From Geminicoccaceae bacterium (GTDB taxonomy: Bacteria; Pseudomonadota; Alphaproteobacteria; Geminicoccales; Geminicoccaceae): 64,000 bases of DNA. Below the pieces are notes generated by a model. That model did no database searches. It saw only the letters and a list, made by a program, of their open reading frames with translations, and was not told the DNA's origin. A program made the translations under genes and the position numbers. Shown one piece after another: positions 1-10,028 of this stretch (the first letter of the stretch is position 1; each line of letters starts with the position of its first letter). The DNA lies in contig JANQPX010000006.1 of assembly GCA_028285265.1 (NCBI GenBank), forward strand, positions 1-64,000, given 5' to 3'.

Positions 1-1
1 C

Positions 2-3000
2 GAGACTGCGGACAGTCATGACGTGACCGTTCGTGTGACCGACAGTGCCGGTGCGACTTACGACGAGACCTTCACGATCAATGTCGGTGATGTCAATGAA
101 ACGCCAACGGACATAACGCTGACCGGCAACTCGGTGGTCACCGAGGCATCCAGCGGCCTTCTCGATGGCACCACCAACGATCAGGCCTGGGGTGACGTCA
201 TGACGCTTCGTGCGTTCGGCGCAGACGGAAGCCCGGCTGTTGTGGGGTACGAATCGAACGGCGAAGGCTTTGGAATAGCCGGTGATCGCTCGTCCCAGAT
301 CGACTATGCCTATGACGGTGCCGAAGCGACCAGCGAAATGCTTCAGGTCGATTTTGCCGTTCCACAAAGCGAGGTCGATATCGTTCTCAGTCGCATGTAT
401 GCGAATGAGGGTGGTTTGGGAGAAACCGGTGCGTGGGTTGCTCGAGATGCGGACGGTACGATTGTCGCTAATGGGACTTTTGACTCAGACGATGGAACAG
501 ATCTTGGCAACAACACTTTCAGTTTCTCCCTCAATCCTGGATCGTCTTTCGCCCGTCTGGAGATAACGGCTACGGGCTATGACAATGGCACCGGCGCCAA
601 CACGACCGGTGACAATTCTGATTTCCTCGTGAAGTCCATAAGCCACAAGGCGCTCAATACCAGCGTGATCGAAGAGAACGCCGCTAATGGCACTGTCGTC
701 GGTTCGGTCACGGGATCCGACGAGGATGCAGGCGACACCCTCACCTACAGCCTCACAGACGATGCCGGCGGACGCTTTGCCATCGATAGCTCGACCGGCG
801 AGATCACCGTCGCCGACGGATCGCTTCTGGATTACGAGACAACGACGTCGCACGACGTTACGGTGCGGGTGACCGACAGCGCCGGTGCTACTTATGATGA
901 GATGTTCACGATCAACGTCGGTGATGTTGCCGGTCAAAACATTGTTGGCACAGCAAACGATGACAACCTCAGCGGAACTGCAGAAGCCGACACAATCGAC
1001 GGCGGTAGTGGTGGCTGGGATACGCTTGATGGCGGTGGCGACGGCGATACTTATTACGCGCGAGGTGATGGCCTGGCGGACACCTACGTAGACTCGGGAT
1101 CCTCGGGAACTGACACCATTGTCCTCAAATCCGGGACGGGATCAGCATTCGAACTTGCCAACCAATTCAGTGCATCGAACAGTGGCATTGAGGTCATCGA
1201 TGGGGCAGCCGTCACTGGAGAGACCTTACGCGCACAAACTTCCAGTTCTCAAATCAATTGGGACTTCACCGGCATAACAATGACTGGTGTTGATCAAATC
1301 GAAGGGCGTAATGCAGACGATACAATAACGGGTTCTTCCGGCGATGACACAATCATTGGTGGCGGTGGAGCTGATACGATAGACGGTGGTGCAGGCAATG
1401 ACACCGCTGTTTTCTCGGGCAACTGGGCTGACTACACGATCACCGTCAGCGGTGGGACTTACACGGTCGTTGATAATGTCGGAAGCGACGGCACAGATAC
1501 GGTTAGCGGTGTAGAGACTTTCCGTTTTGCAGATGGTGACCTCGCGACAACAGATGTTCTGAATGATGCACCTGATGATCTTGTCCTATCCAGCGCCTCG
1601 GTCGACGAAAATGTCGCCGATGGGACTGTTGTTGGTACGGCAACAGGCAGCGATGTCGACGCCAATGATACGCTTACCTATAGCTTGACTGACAATGCCG
1701 GCGGCCGTTTTGCGATCGACAGCAGCAGTGGCGAAATCACAGTCGCCGACGGTTCGCTATTGGATTACGAGTCGTCGACGTCTCATGACGTTACAGTAAG
1801 TGTGACCGACGCCGCTGGTGCGAGCTATAATGAAACGTTCACGATCAATGTCGCTGACGTTGTCGAAAACAGTGCGGCCTCTGATCTTACGTTTAAATCA
1901 GATGCCGGAACCTCCACCACAGTGGTCTTTGAAGATTTCGAATCCGGCGCAACGGGTTGGAGCGATAATACGACAACGTCGGGTGGCGCTGGTCTAGATG
2001 GCAACTATTTAGGTGGTTTCTATGGTACGGGCGGTGCCCAGACGGTCTACAAGGAATTCACCCTTTCTGGTGATCAGGACAGTATTACAGTTAACTTTGA
2101 CTTCTATGAGTTTGATACGTGGAACGGCGAAGAGTTCAGTATATGGGTCGATGATCAACTGATCAGCACCGATGTTTACTATACCCAAGACTATTATGGC
2201 TCAAGTGACAGTAGCACCTACGGCACCAGCACGTCCGGGACAAGTAGTAATCTTGGCGGTGGTAGCTACGACGATCAAACCCATAGCTACAGCTTTAACG
2301 TCGATAGTTCAGCAACAAGTATCAAAATCGGCTTTGGTAGTAATCTAGACGAGTCGGCTTCTGATAACACAGAGTCTTGGGGTATCGATAACTTTGAAAT
2401 CATCGAGAACCAGGGGGGTACGACGCTACCGGTCGAGCAGCCGAATTCCGAAACAGTGGCTACGGGTGAAATCGTTAGCGTCGGGGGTTACAAGTCAGTT
2501 GATCGTTGGTCGTTGTCCCATGAGGGTGGCGATCTCACCATTGATATGCTTGCAGATGGCTTTAATGGGAGTGGCCTGGACAGCATCATTTATCTCTATC
2601 GAGACGACGGAGGTGGAAGCTACACGCTGGTCGGTAGCAATGACGATGGCGCAGCAGGTAGTGACGGTTCGACCAGTCAATACGATTCCTATCTGAGTGC
2701 CTCCGATCTGAGCGCAGGTGACTACATCATTGCTATCGGTTCTTATGGAACCAGTTCCTCAGAAGCCATCGCAAGCGGCGATACGGTCACTGCTAACTCG
2801 GTCGGTGAGTACCAGGTCACGATCACGGGCAATGCGACATTGAATGGCATTGCAACAGATCCAAGTGATAGCAGTGCGTGGGGTGATCCTAACGGCAACG
2901 CTACCATTGTGAGCACATCTGGTGGTGGACTCAACGCCGGAACGACCCTAGCCACGATGGAGGCTGTCGACACGGATAGTGGCGACACTGCGGCCTATAG

Positions 3001-3619
3001 TCTGACGAACGATGCTGGCGGTCGATACAGTATTAATGCTTCCGGCGAACTCAGCCTTGATGTCGACCATGACGGCGCGAGCACGGACACGGACAGTATT
3101 ACCATCCGAACAGTCGATAGCGCTGGAGCGACCTATGACGAGGCATTCGAAGTCTCGCTTGGATCAAACAGTGGTGAGACGATAAACGGCGGTACCGGAA
3201 GCGATATCGTCCATGGCCTTGGCGGAGACGATTCGATCGACGCTGGTGATGGTGATGATCTCATCTACGGCGGCACGGGCAACGATACCCTCTATGGTGG
3301 CGCTGGCAACGACACGCTGTTTGGCGAGGATGGCGCTGATCTCTTTGTCCTTTTGCAAGGGCAAGGAGACGACACGGTTTCCGGTGGCACCGGTGGAGGA
3401 TGGACTGACATCATTGAACTTCAAGATGCGAGCGGCGGCAGCAGTATTGGTACCTACGGCTCAGATTGGACCCTATCGCTGGATAGTGGTTCCGTCGAGG
3501 CATCGGACACCACATCGACCGATGGCTGGCTTGACCTGACCGATGACGCTGAGGGCACGATCGTCATGCAGGACGGCACGGAGATCGACTTTAGCGGCGT
3601 TGAATACATTCAGTGGTAG
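2..3619 (+). CDS. Secreted cadherin-like/RTX calcium-binding repeat protein, 5' truncated by window edge
   Basis: The frame is open from base 2, so only the last about 1205 residues are seen. The visible part holds the end of one cadherin-like repeat at the left edge, two full ones near 660-930 and 1580-1865 (shared core GGRFAIDSS, then a GEITVADGSLLDYE block) and a degenerate one near 2930-3160. Between them are RTX nonapeptide stretches (GGxGxDxx type) at about 950-1080, 1310-1410 and 3175-3345, a beta-sandwich-like segment near 160-640, and a DVUA0089-like segment near 2470-2840. It ends with an acidic, Gly/Asp-rich tail lacking cysteine, as in type I secretion substrates. The likely role is a calcium-stabilised extracellular adhesin or matrix protein. 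No type I secretion ABC transporter or membrane-fusion partner is in the window. Family is secure; ligand and true length are unknown. Confidence 0.88.
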   Translation, partial: ETADSHDVTVRVTDSAGATYDETFTINVGDVNETPTDITLTGNSVVTEASSGLLDGTTNDQAWGDVMTLRAFGADGSPAVVGYESNGEGFGIAGDRSSQIDYAYDGAEATSEMLQVDFAVPQSEVDIVLSRMYANEGGLGETGAWVARDADGTIVANGTFDSDDGTDLGNNTFSFSLNPGSSFARLEITATGYDNGTGANTTGDNSDFLVKSISHKALNTSVIEENAANGTVVGSVTGSDEDAGDTLTYSLTDDAGGRFAIDSSTGEITVADGSLLDYETTTSHDVTVRVTDSAGATYDEMFTINVGDVAGQNIVGTANDDNLSGTAEADTIDGGSGGWDTLDGGGDGDTYYARGDGLADTYVDSGSSGTDTIVLKSGTGSAFELANQFSASNSGIEVIDGAAVTGETLRAQTSSSQINWDFTGITMTGVDQIEGRNADDTITGSSGDDTIIGGGGADTIDGGAGNDTAVFSGNWADYTITVSGGTYTVVDNVGSDGTDTVSGVETFRFADGDLATTDVLNDAPDDLVLSSASVDENVADGTVVGTATGSDVDANDTLTYSLTDNAGGRFAIDSSSGEITVADGSLLDYESSTSHDVTVSVTDAAGASYNETFTINVADVVENSAASDLTFKSDAGTSTTVVFEDFESGATGWSDNTTTSGGAGLDGNYLGGFYGTGGAQTVYKEFTLSGDQDSITVNFDFYEFDTWNGEEFSIWVDDQLISTDVYYTQDYYGSSDSSTYGTSTSGTSSNLGGGSYDDQTHSYSFNVDSSATSIKIGFGSNLDESASDNTESWGIDNFEIIENQGGTTLPVEQPNSETVATGEIVSVGGYKSVDRWSLSHEGGDLTIDMLADGFNGSGLDSIIYLYRDDGGGSYTLVGSNDDGAAGSDGSTSQYDSYLSASDLSAGDYIIAIGSYGTSSSEAIASGDTVTANSVGEYQVTITGNATLNGIATDPSDSSAWGDPNGNATIVSTSGGGLNAGTTLATMEAVDTDSGDTAAYSLTNDAGGRYSINASGELSLDVDHDGASTDTDSITIRTVDSAGATYDEAFEVSLGSNSGETINGGTGSDIVHGLGGDDSIDAGDGDDLIYGGTGNDTLYGGAGNDTLFGEDGADLFVLLQGQGDDTVSGGTGGGWTDIIELQDASGGSSIGTYGSDWTLSLDSGSVEASDTTSTDGWLDLTDDAEGTIVMQDGTEIDFSGVEYIQW

Positions 3620-3656
3620 TGCTGATGGTCTAAGGCGTTGCAAGAGCTGCCCTGGC

Positions 3657-4322
3657 TTAGGTAGACACCCCTGCGCTAGCAACATCGAACAGGCCCGCTA
3701 AGACCTCAGGGGCCTGAGCGCCAGTGATCACATGCTCGCGGTCAACTACATAGACCGGTACGCCCTGAACACCCATCATCTGTGCGCGTTGATGGCCTCG
3801 AACGACGTCCGCAGCAAACCGATCACTTTCGTGAAGGGCCGCAACGTCGTCCCTTTTGAGCCCGGCGCCCTCGGCCAAGCCAAAGAGGGTGTCGGTGTCG
3901 CCGATATCCAAGCCTTCTTCAAACATGGCCTTGAACAGGGCTGTAACCATCGCCTCACCCTTGGCGTCTTCTTGGGCAAGCAAGACCAATCGTTGTGCCA
4001 AAACTGTGTTTGGGGTTCGCTGGATCTTGTCGAAGGCGAGGGGTAGGCCTTCTTCACGCCCAGCTGCCTTGATGCGCGCGTAGATCTCCTCTGCATTTCC
4101 GTCGCCGCCAAACTTGGCACGCAGATAGGTGCGACGGTCCATGCCTTCTCGCGGTAGCTGTGGATTTAAGAGATAGGGCCACCAGCGCAGCTCCACGCGC
4201 AGTGAGGGCCTCATAGCTCGCGCTTTGTTGAGCCTGACCATACCCAAATAGCACCAGGGACAGGCGGGATCGGCGATCATCTCAACGATCAGGGATGGCT
4301 GGTCCTCAGCCTGCATATCCAT
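3657..4322 (-). CDS. DsbA-family (FrnE/2-hydroxychromene-2-carboxylate isomerase-like) oxidoreductase
   Basis: This 221-residue protein is a cytoplasmic thioredoxin-fold enzyme of the DsbA/FrnE group, since no signal peptide precedes the active site. The redox motif CPWC is at residues 21-24 within ADPACPWCYLG. A helical insertion with many Leu/Ala residues follows, and the C-terminal GVQGVPVYVVD segment carries the cis-proline loop that faces the CXXC site. Length matches FrnE-type proteins (about 210-220). Members act as thiol-disulfide oxidoreductases or glutathione-linked isomerases, and the sequence alone does not choose between them. The gene converges with the RTX gene, leaving 37 bp between the stops, and stands alone on its strand. 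Confidence 0.85.
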   Translation of the reverse strand: MDMQAEDQPSLIVEMIADPACPWCYLGMVRLNKARAMRPSLRVELRWWPYLLNPQLPREGMDRRTYLRAKFGGDGNAEEIYARIKAAGREEGLPLAFDKIQRTPNTVLAQRLVLLAQEDAKGEAMVTALFKAMFEEGLDIGDTDTLFGLAEGAGLKRDDVAALHESDRFAADVVRGHQRAQMMGVQGVPVYVVDREHVITGAQAPEVLAGLFDVASAGVST

Positions 4323-4433
4323 CGGCGAGCTCCACGGCGGGGGACAACATCAGGCTTTGCACATAGCGCGTTTTAAGCGAAAAGCCAGCCACTCCTGCGT
4401 TCAATCTTGAATTCGGGTTCGAGACCAGAACTC

Positions 4434-5573
4434 TCAGCGGTCGATACGGTACCGATCGATGGCCTCCGGATTCAATTTGATACCTAGCCCCGGCCCATCG
4501 GGCACGGTCACTTCGCCATCGACGGGTTTCAGCGGTGTCGCCAGGAGTTCATCGCGAAGGGCGTTCTCTCCAACGTCGTATTCAAGCAAGCGAGGGTAGG
4601 GAACATGATCGCTATGCGGATAGTCGGGCATTGACGAAAGCAAATGGACCGCTGCTACGAGCCCGACCGCACTGCCCCAGCAATGGGGAGAATAGCGAAG
4701 ATTGTGGATCTGGCAGAGCGTGGCGATGCCTTTGGCCTGGTCAAATCCTCCGCATAGGGTCAGATCTGGTTGTAGGATATCAACGGACCGCGGGTACACC
4801 AGGCGTGCAAAATCATGCAAGGTATAGAGTGCTTCGCCTGCCGCAACGGGGATCGTCGCGCGTTTCGCCAAGGCACGATAACCCGCGACGTCCTGCGGCG
4901 GCAGAGGTTCTTCATAGAGATGGATCCCGACATCCTTCACGCGCGCCATGCTCTCGAGCGCAAGATCGACACTGTAATTGCCGTTCGCGTCCACCAGGAT
5001 CAATGTATCATCGCCCAAGATCTCCCGTGTCAGCATGCAACGAGCCTGATCTGAACTTGGGCTCAGTCCAATCTTGATCTTTGTCGCGTGAAATCCCCCT
5101 TCTGCAACGCGCTCGAGCTGCGTCGGAAGCTTGCCCTCCGGATCTTCAGTAATGTAGCCGTCCGAGGCATATGCAGGAATTTTGTCCTTGGCACGTCCGC
5201 CTAGCAAGTTGGCAACTGACACCCCAAGGGTCCGTCCAAGCGCATCGTAACAAGCGATATTGATGCCGCTATAGCAAGCGGTCAGTTGATTTTGCAGGCC
5301 GAGATGATAACGACGCGACACAATATCGGACCAAATCAATTCGCGCTCATAAATTGTCCGACCGACAAAGGCCTCTTTTACAAGGTCGAGATAGGCAGCC
5401 GTTACTTTTGGCGGTCCCCACGCCTCACCGAGACCGACGACGCCATCTTCGGTCTCGACTTCGACCAGCGACGCCTCCCGTTTTGCGGTCTTTCCACGGG
5501 CCATGCCGTAGGCTTTGGAGCCGTCCATTGTATATGCGAGCGGGATCAGGCGAATGTCGCGAATGCGGGTCAC
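4434..5573 (-). CDS. Enolase-superfamily enzyme, mandelate racemase subgroup
   Basis: The 379-residue protein has the full mandelate-racemase catalytic set: KIK at 165-167, metal ligands D195, E221 and E247, and the D270/H297 dyad (QPD and SPHCWG motifs). These positions almost coincide with mandelate racemase numbering. Such enzymes abstract a proton alpha to a carboxylate, acting as racemases/epimerases or sugar-acid dehydratases in the cytoplasm. It lies 93 bp downstream of the amidase on the same strand, so amidase and enolase-family enzyme probably share a transcript; this suggests an amide or N-acyl carboxylic acid pathway. The substrate cannot be deduced. An acid-sugar dehydratase is an alternative role. 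Confidence 0.87.
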   Translation of the reverse strand: MTRIRDIRLIPLAYTMDGSKAYGMARGKTAKREASLVEVETEDGVVGLGEAWGPPKVTAAYLDLVKEAFVGRTIYERELIWSDIVSRRYHLGLQNQLTACYSGINIACYDALGRTLGVSVANLLGGRAKDKIPAYASDGYITEDPEGKLPTQLERVAEGGFHATKIKIGLSPSSDQARCMLTREILGDDTLILVDANGNYSVDLALESMARVKDVGIHLYEEPLPPQDVAGYRALAKRATIPVAAGEALYTLHDFARLVYPRSVDILQPDLTLCGGFDQAKGIATLCQIHNLRYSPHCWGSAVGLVAAVHLLSSMPDYPHSDHVPYPRLLEYDVGENALRDELLATPLKPVDGEVTVPDGPGLGIKLNPEAIDRYRIDR

Positions 5574-5666
5574 ACGTCGCTACCTCCCAGTTTCGACATC
5601 ATGGCCAAAAGGCGGCCGATGGTCTCTCTTTGCGACGACGAGCGCCTGCGGCACACGTGTCGGATG

Positions 5667-7106
5667 TCAGCCTGAGTGAGCCAAGCCTTCAAGCTTTGGG
5701 ATAGGGCGTGCTAGACCCCCAAGCTGTACTATATGATGCTCTAACGCTTTTGCGATGGCTAGTACGCGCGCATCCCCTCCCTTTTTGCCACAGATTTGGA
5801 TGCCAAATGGCATGCCAGTATGGTCGACGCCGGCTGGCAGACAAACCACGGGATGGCAAGTGAGGGTCAGGCCGTAGGCAAGAGCTAGCCAGTGGAAGTA
5901 TGTACGCAATGGCTCGCCGTTGATTTCCGTCGGGTAGAGTTGGCCGTGCGGGAATGGCGGTACGGACATGGCAGGACAAATCAGAGCGTCATAGTCACGC
6001 ATGAAGGCAATAAAACGCTTATAGATCTCGGTATGGGCCGTCATCGCGCGAGCAACGTCGGCGAGGCTCATCAAAAGGCCTTGCTCGACATTGGCGATGA
6101 TGTTGGGGCCGAGGACGTCAGGATTGTCGTAATAGGTCTGCTTGTGGGCGGCGACGAAACTGAGGGCTCTGTTGACCTCGAACGCTTCATCTGCCCCGTC
6201 GAGTGGTGGGTCAACATGCTCGGCAGAAGCAAAGGCCGGCTGAAGTTTATCGATGACGGTCTTGAACGTTGCCCGAATGTCGTTGTCCAGCGGCGCAAAG
6301 CCAAGATCTTCGCTAACGGCGACCTTAAGACTACCAAGATCGAGTTCTTGAAGAGGCCAGAGGGCGTTGCGATCGATTGGATAGCCGAGAGGGTCCCGTG
6401 GATCATCGGCAGCCATGGCCCGATAAAGAAGGGCAAGATCATTGACCGAGCGCGCCATGGGACCTTGGACACCGAGCGGAGACCATCCCAACTGCCTCGT
6501 CTCGTCGGAAACGGCGCCTGCAGAGGGGCGCATGCCGACAATCCCACAATAAGCAGCCGGATTACGAAGACTACCTCCCATGTCCGAGCCTGTGGCGAGG
6601 GGCACCATGCCGGTCGCAAGTGCTACGGCAGAGCCGCCTGACGAACCCGCGCATGTTTTGGCGAGATCAAATGGATTACTGGTCGCGCCATAGACTGGAT
6701 TAACGGTATTGGCACCAGCTCCAAACTCTGGCGTGTTGGTTTTTCCGACAACGATCGCACCGGCATCGCGTACGGCTTGAACCTGACGCTCATCAGCATC
6801 AGGAACAAAGTCTTCAAACTGCGGAGAGCCAAAAGTCGTGCGAACGCCCTCGGTGAGCACGAGATCCTTGACACCGATTGGAAGGCCATGGAGCAAGCCG
6901 AGTTCGTCTCCTCGAAGAACGGCTGCTTCGGCTTCTTTCGCCTCGATCTCGGCGCGCTCATAGCAGGTCGCGACCATGGCATTCACTTTTGCGTCTACCT
7001 GCTCAATACGCTCGCGACAAGACGTTAAGAGCTCAACCGGCGAGATCTCCTTCGCGCGAATCATCTCGCGAAGCTCGACGGCATGGCGATCGCAAAGCGC
7101 AGTCAT
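5667..7106 (-). CDS. Amidase (amidase signature family)
   Basis: The 479-residue protein belongs to the amidase signature family of Ser-cisSer-Lys hydrolases. The triad is visible as K80 (PIGVKD), S155 in the GSSGGS loop and S179 in GSDMGGSLR. Overall length matches typical bacterial amidases and there is no signal peptide, so it should be cytoplasmic. It would release ammonia or an amine from an amide. The start codon overlaps the stop of the small upstream gene by four bases (ATGA), implying translational coupling. The enolase-family gene follows on the same strand. It is not GatA in context, because gatB and gatC are absent and the neighbours are catabolic. Substrate unknown. Confidence 0.9.
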   Translation of the reverse strand: MTALCDRHAVELREMIRAKEISPVELLTSCRERIEQVDAKVNAMVATCYERAEIEAKEAEAAVLRGDELGLLHGLPIGVKDLVLTEGVRTTFGSPQFEDFVPDADERQVQAVRDAGAIVVGKTNTPEFGAGANTVNPVYGATSNPFDLAKTCAGSSGGSAVALATGMVPLATGSDMGGSLRNPAAYCGIVGMRPSAGAVSDETRQLGWSPLGVQGPMARSVNDLALLYRAMAADDPRDPLGYPIDRNALWPLQELDLGSLKVAVSEDLGFAPLDNDIRATFKTVIDKLQPAFASAEHVDPPLDGADEAFEVNRALSFVAAHKQTYYDNPDVLGPNIIANVEQGLLMSLADVARAMTAHTEIYKRFIAFMRDYDALICPAMSVPPFPHGQLYPTEINGEPLRTYFHWLALAYGLTLTCHPVVCLPAGVDHTGMPFGIQICGKKGGDARVLAIAKALEHHIVQLGGLARPIPKLEGLAHSG

Positions 7107-7324
7107 TCATCATCCTCGATCGTGTTGGATCGGCAGGGCTGGACACCATCGATCTCAGCTATGCCGATCATTCGGTGGTCGTTGCTGGCTAAAACACCGC
7201 CCGTCAAATCGTGATGTTTAGGCGTAAGTTCTGCAGTCTTCGGGAGAAAGGCTGGATGCTCTTGCATCCGCTGTTTGAGCGCGTCCTCTCCAGTGCCGTC
7301 ATGCGTGATGATCAGCCGCTGCAT
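7103..7324 (-). CDS. Small conserved-looking protein, possibly YciI-like, coupled to amidase
   Basis: This is a 73-residue reading frame starting at the ATG at 7324, which has a GAGGG ribosome-binding site 7 bases upstream; a longer frame upstream to 7360 lacks such a site. Its stop overlaps the amidase start (ATGA), the usual mark of a real coupled gene. The middle (HPAFLPKTAELTPKHHDLTGGVL and following MIGIAEIDG, read in two short pieces) resembles the core of YCII-fold proteins, but the protein stops before the final helix and strand of that fold, so it is either a shortened member or unrelated. No catalytic role is assigned. It may be the first gene of the amidase/enolase-family operon. 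Confidence 0.5.
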   Translation of the reverse strand: MQRLIITHDGTGEDALKQRMQEHPAFLPKTAELTPKHHDLTGGVLASNDHRMIGIAEIDGVQPCRSNTIEDDE

Positions 7325-7535
7325 GGTGTTTCCCTCGGATTTTTTCGCTTCTCCCGACAAACCTAGGGTAACGGGTGGTGTCTCGTCTGACCAGGGCTAG
7401 ACAGATTGCGCGATGGTAATCGGGAGAATGGCAGGGAATTTCGTGTTTGCGACATCGGCTGGCGCTTGTCGACTTTGCTTGCCGGTGCTCGCCTGTTAAC
7501 ACGTTGATATCACCCGCTAGCACAGGGAGGCGAGC

Positions 7536-9956
7536 GTGGCCGAGCAGGCGAGGGTAGTGATCATCGGCGGTGGCGCCGTTGGCTGCAGCTGTCTTTATCA
7601 TTTGGCGAAAGCAGGCTGGACTGATTGCTTGCTGATCGAGCGAGACGAGCTGACCTCGGGCTCAACATGGCATGCTGCTGGCAATTGCCCGACGTTTTCC
7701 GGCAGCTGGAATATCATCAAGTATCAGCGTTACTCGACCAAGCTCTATCAAGGTTTGGCTGACGCGGTCGACTATCCGATCAATTACCACATCACGGGTT
7801 CTTTGCGGCTGGGCCACACCCAAGAACGGATAGACGAATTTAAGCATGTTCAGAGCATGGCTGAGGCGCAAGGTCTTGACTATGAGCTCATGTCCCCTGA
7901 GGCCGCCACGCAGTACTACCCCTTCCTAGAGCTCGACGATCTTCGGGGAGTCTTATGGGATCCGTATGATGGCGACATTGACCCCTCCCAACTGACCCAA
8001 GCCCTCGCCAAGGGCGCGCGTGATCTTGGTGCGCGTATCAAGCGCTTCACCAAGGTCACAGGGTTGAAGCAACAGTGTGGGGGGTGGCTGGTCGAGACAG
8101 ATAAGGGAGACATCCAGACAGAAATCGTGGTCAACGCTGCTGGGTATCGGGCCGGTGAGGTGATGGCGATGCTCGGCCAGCATATGCCGATCGTCACGAT
8201 GTCCCACCAGTATCTGATCACGGAGCCAATCCCAGAGCTCGTTGCGCGAGATGACAAACTGCCATTGCTTCGCGATCCGGACATTTCCTACTACCTTCGT
8301 GAAGAACGGGATGGGTTGATACTGGGTCCCTATGAATGGAATGCCACGCCAATGTGGACCGAGGGCCTGCCTGACGATTTTGCCAACCAGCTTTGGAACG
8401 ATGACCTCGAGCGTATCGAGTGGTATATCGAACAGGCGATCGAGCGGGTTCCGCTGCTGGGTTCCGTCGGAGTGCAACGTGTTATTAACGGCCCCATTCC
8501 GTACTCGCCCGAAGGTAATCCCTATATCGGCCCTGCTCATGGCCTCAAAGATTTCTATCAGTGCTGTTGTTTCAGTTTTGGCATCGCGCAAGCGGGTGGT
8601 GCGGGCAAGACACTCGCTGAATGGGTGACTGAGGGCGAGCCCGAATGGGATCTCTGGGCGCTCGACCCTCGTCGTTATACCGGTTACGCCACGAAGACCT
8701 ACGTCACGGCGAAAGCGATCGAACTCTATCAGAACGAATATGCTATTGGGTTTCCCTATGAGGAGCGGCCGGCTGGTCGGCCCGCTCGAACGTCGCCTCT
8801 GTACGATAGCCTCGCGGCAAAAGGTGCTCGGTTCGGCGCTCGCGGCGGATGGGAAAGAGCCGTGTATTTCGCGCCGGACGATGGGCTCGATGTACCTGCC
8901 GAATCCTTCCGGCGAGATCGCAAATGGTTCGATGTTGTCGGCAAGGAATGCCAAGCGGTACGCGAGCGTGTCGGTGTGCTGGATCTACCTGGATTTTCGA
9001 AGTTCATGGTCGAAGGGCCAGGTGCCGAGGCCTGGCTTGATCGATTGACATGCTCGAAGCTTCCCCGTCTCGGCAGGATCTCTCTTGCCTATATGTTGAA
9101 TGAGCGAGGCGGTGTCGTCTCAGAGTTTACGATGACCCGCCTGGCTGAGGACAGATTCTATCTGATCTCGGCCGCTGCAGGCGAATGGCATGATGAGGAT
9201 TGGCTGAGACATCATCTTCGCGAGGATGACGGCGTTGCCATCGCCGAACTGCATGGTCGGATGGGCACCATCGTTTTGGCTGGTCCAAGATCACGCGATG
9301 TTCTCCGGGCGATAACAGATACTGATTTGTCAAACGAGGCATTTCCATGGCTTTCGGCACAGAAGATCGACATTGGCATGGCCTCTCTGCTTGCCATGCG
9401 CGTGAACTATGTCGGAGAGCTCGGATGGGAACTACATGCAAACGTGGAGGATATGATTCCCCTCTATGATGCGATTTGGCAGGCAGGCGAGGAGCATGGA
9501 ATTCGCGACTTCGGCATGTACGCTATGGATAGTCTTCGACTAGACAAATGCTATCGTGGATGGAAGACGGATCTTGGCAGCGAATACAGCCCTCTTAAAT
9601 CGAGCCTCAATCGTTTCGTCGATTTTGGCAAGGAATCCTTCATTGGAAAAAAAGCCTTGCTTTCGGAGAATGACGCCGGGCCCCAAGAGAAGTTTGTGCC
9701 GCTCACACTCGATGAGGCTGGCGTGGCTGATGCCTCATTTTGTGCGCCGATCAGGCAGTCCGGTGAGATCGTCGGCCTGGTGACTTCGGGAGGCTGGAGC
9801 TATACGCTCCAGAAGAGTATTTCGCTTGGTTATGTTCGCTCGGACCTGGCGACGCCTGGCACAAAGCTCGAGATTGATATCTTGGGCGAGCGTTGTGCCG
9901 CGACGGTTGGCCAAGAACCGCTCTATGATCACAATAATAGTCGTCTTCGTGCCTAG
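7536..9956 (+). CDS. FAD-dependent oxidoreductase with GcvT domains (dimethylglycine/sarcosine dehydrogenase family)
   Basis: The start is a GTG at 7536 behind a strong AGGGAGG site. The 806-residue protein has an N-terminal DAO-type FAD domain with the dinucleotide motif GGGAVG at residues 11-16 and STWHAAG with H46, the histidine that carries covalent FAD in dimethylglycine dehydrogenase. A central FAO_M-like part follows, then GcvT and GcvT C-terminal domains from about residue 440 to the end (motif VGELGWELH). Family members demethylate N-methylated glycines or related amines oxidatively, passing the one-carbon unit to tetrahydrofolate. It is divergent from the amidase operon and is followed 72 bp later by a CoA-transferase gene. 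The exact methylamine substrate is unknown. Confidence 0.9.
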   Translation: MAEQARVVIIGGGAVGCSCLYHLAKAGWTDCLLIERDELTSGSTWHAAGNCPTFSGSWNIIKYQRYSTKLYQGLADAVDYPINYHITGSLRLGHTQERIDEFKHVQSMAEAQGLDYELMSPEAATQYYPFLELDDLRGVLWDPYDGDIDPSQLTQALAKGARDLGARIKRFTKVTGLKQQCGGWLVETDKGDIQTEIVVNAAGYRAGEVMAMLGQHMPIVTMSHQYLITEPIPELVARDDKLPLLRDPDISYYLREERDGLILGPYEWNATPMWTEGLPDDFANQLWNDDLERIEWYIEQAIERVPLLGSVGVQRVINGPIPYSPEGNPYIGPAHGLKDFYQCCCFSFGIAQAGGAGKTLAEWVTEGEPEWDLWALDPRRYTGYATKTYVTAKAIELYQNEYAIGFPYEERPAGRPARTSPLYDSLAAKGARFGARGGWERAVYFAPDDGLDVPAESFRRDRKWFDVVGKECQAVRERVGVLDLPGFSKFMVEGPGAEAWLDRLTCSKLPRLGRISLAYMLNERGGVVSEFTMTRLAEDRFYLISAAAGEWHDEDWLRHHLREDDGVAIAELHGRMGTIVLAGPRSRDVLRAITDTDLSNEAFPWLSAQKIDIGMASLLAMRVNYVGELGWELHANVEDMIPLYDAIWQAGEEHGIRDFGMYAMDSLRLDKCYRGWKTDLGSEYSPLKSSLNRFVDFGKESFIGKKALLSENDAGPQEKFVPLTLDEAGVADASFCAPIRQSGEIVGLVTSGGWSYTLQKSISLGYVRSDLATPGTKLEIDILGERCAATVGQEPLYDHNNSRLRA

Positions 9957-10028
9957 GTTGGCGACGGTCGACAACTGACATAGGGAGCAATCGGCAGCGC
10001 CGCCGGCACGTGCGGGGAGGGAGGCCGT

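Noticed and set aside
5892-6641. 249-codon plus-strand frame
   Set aside because: It is antisense to the amidase gene, whose catalytic triad is intact in the other strand.
7953-8954. 333-codon minus-strand frame
   Set aside because: It lies wholly antisense to the flavoprotein gene and shows no motif; it is a codon-bias shadow.
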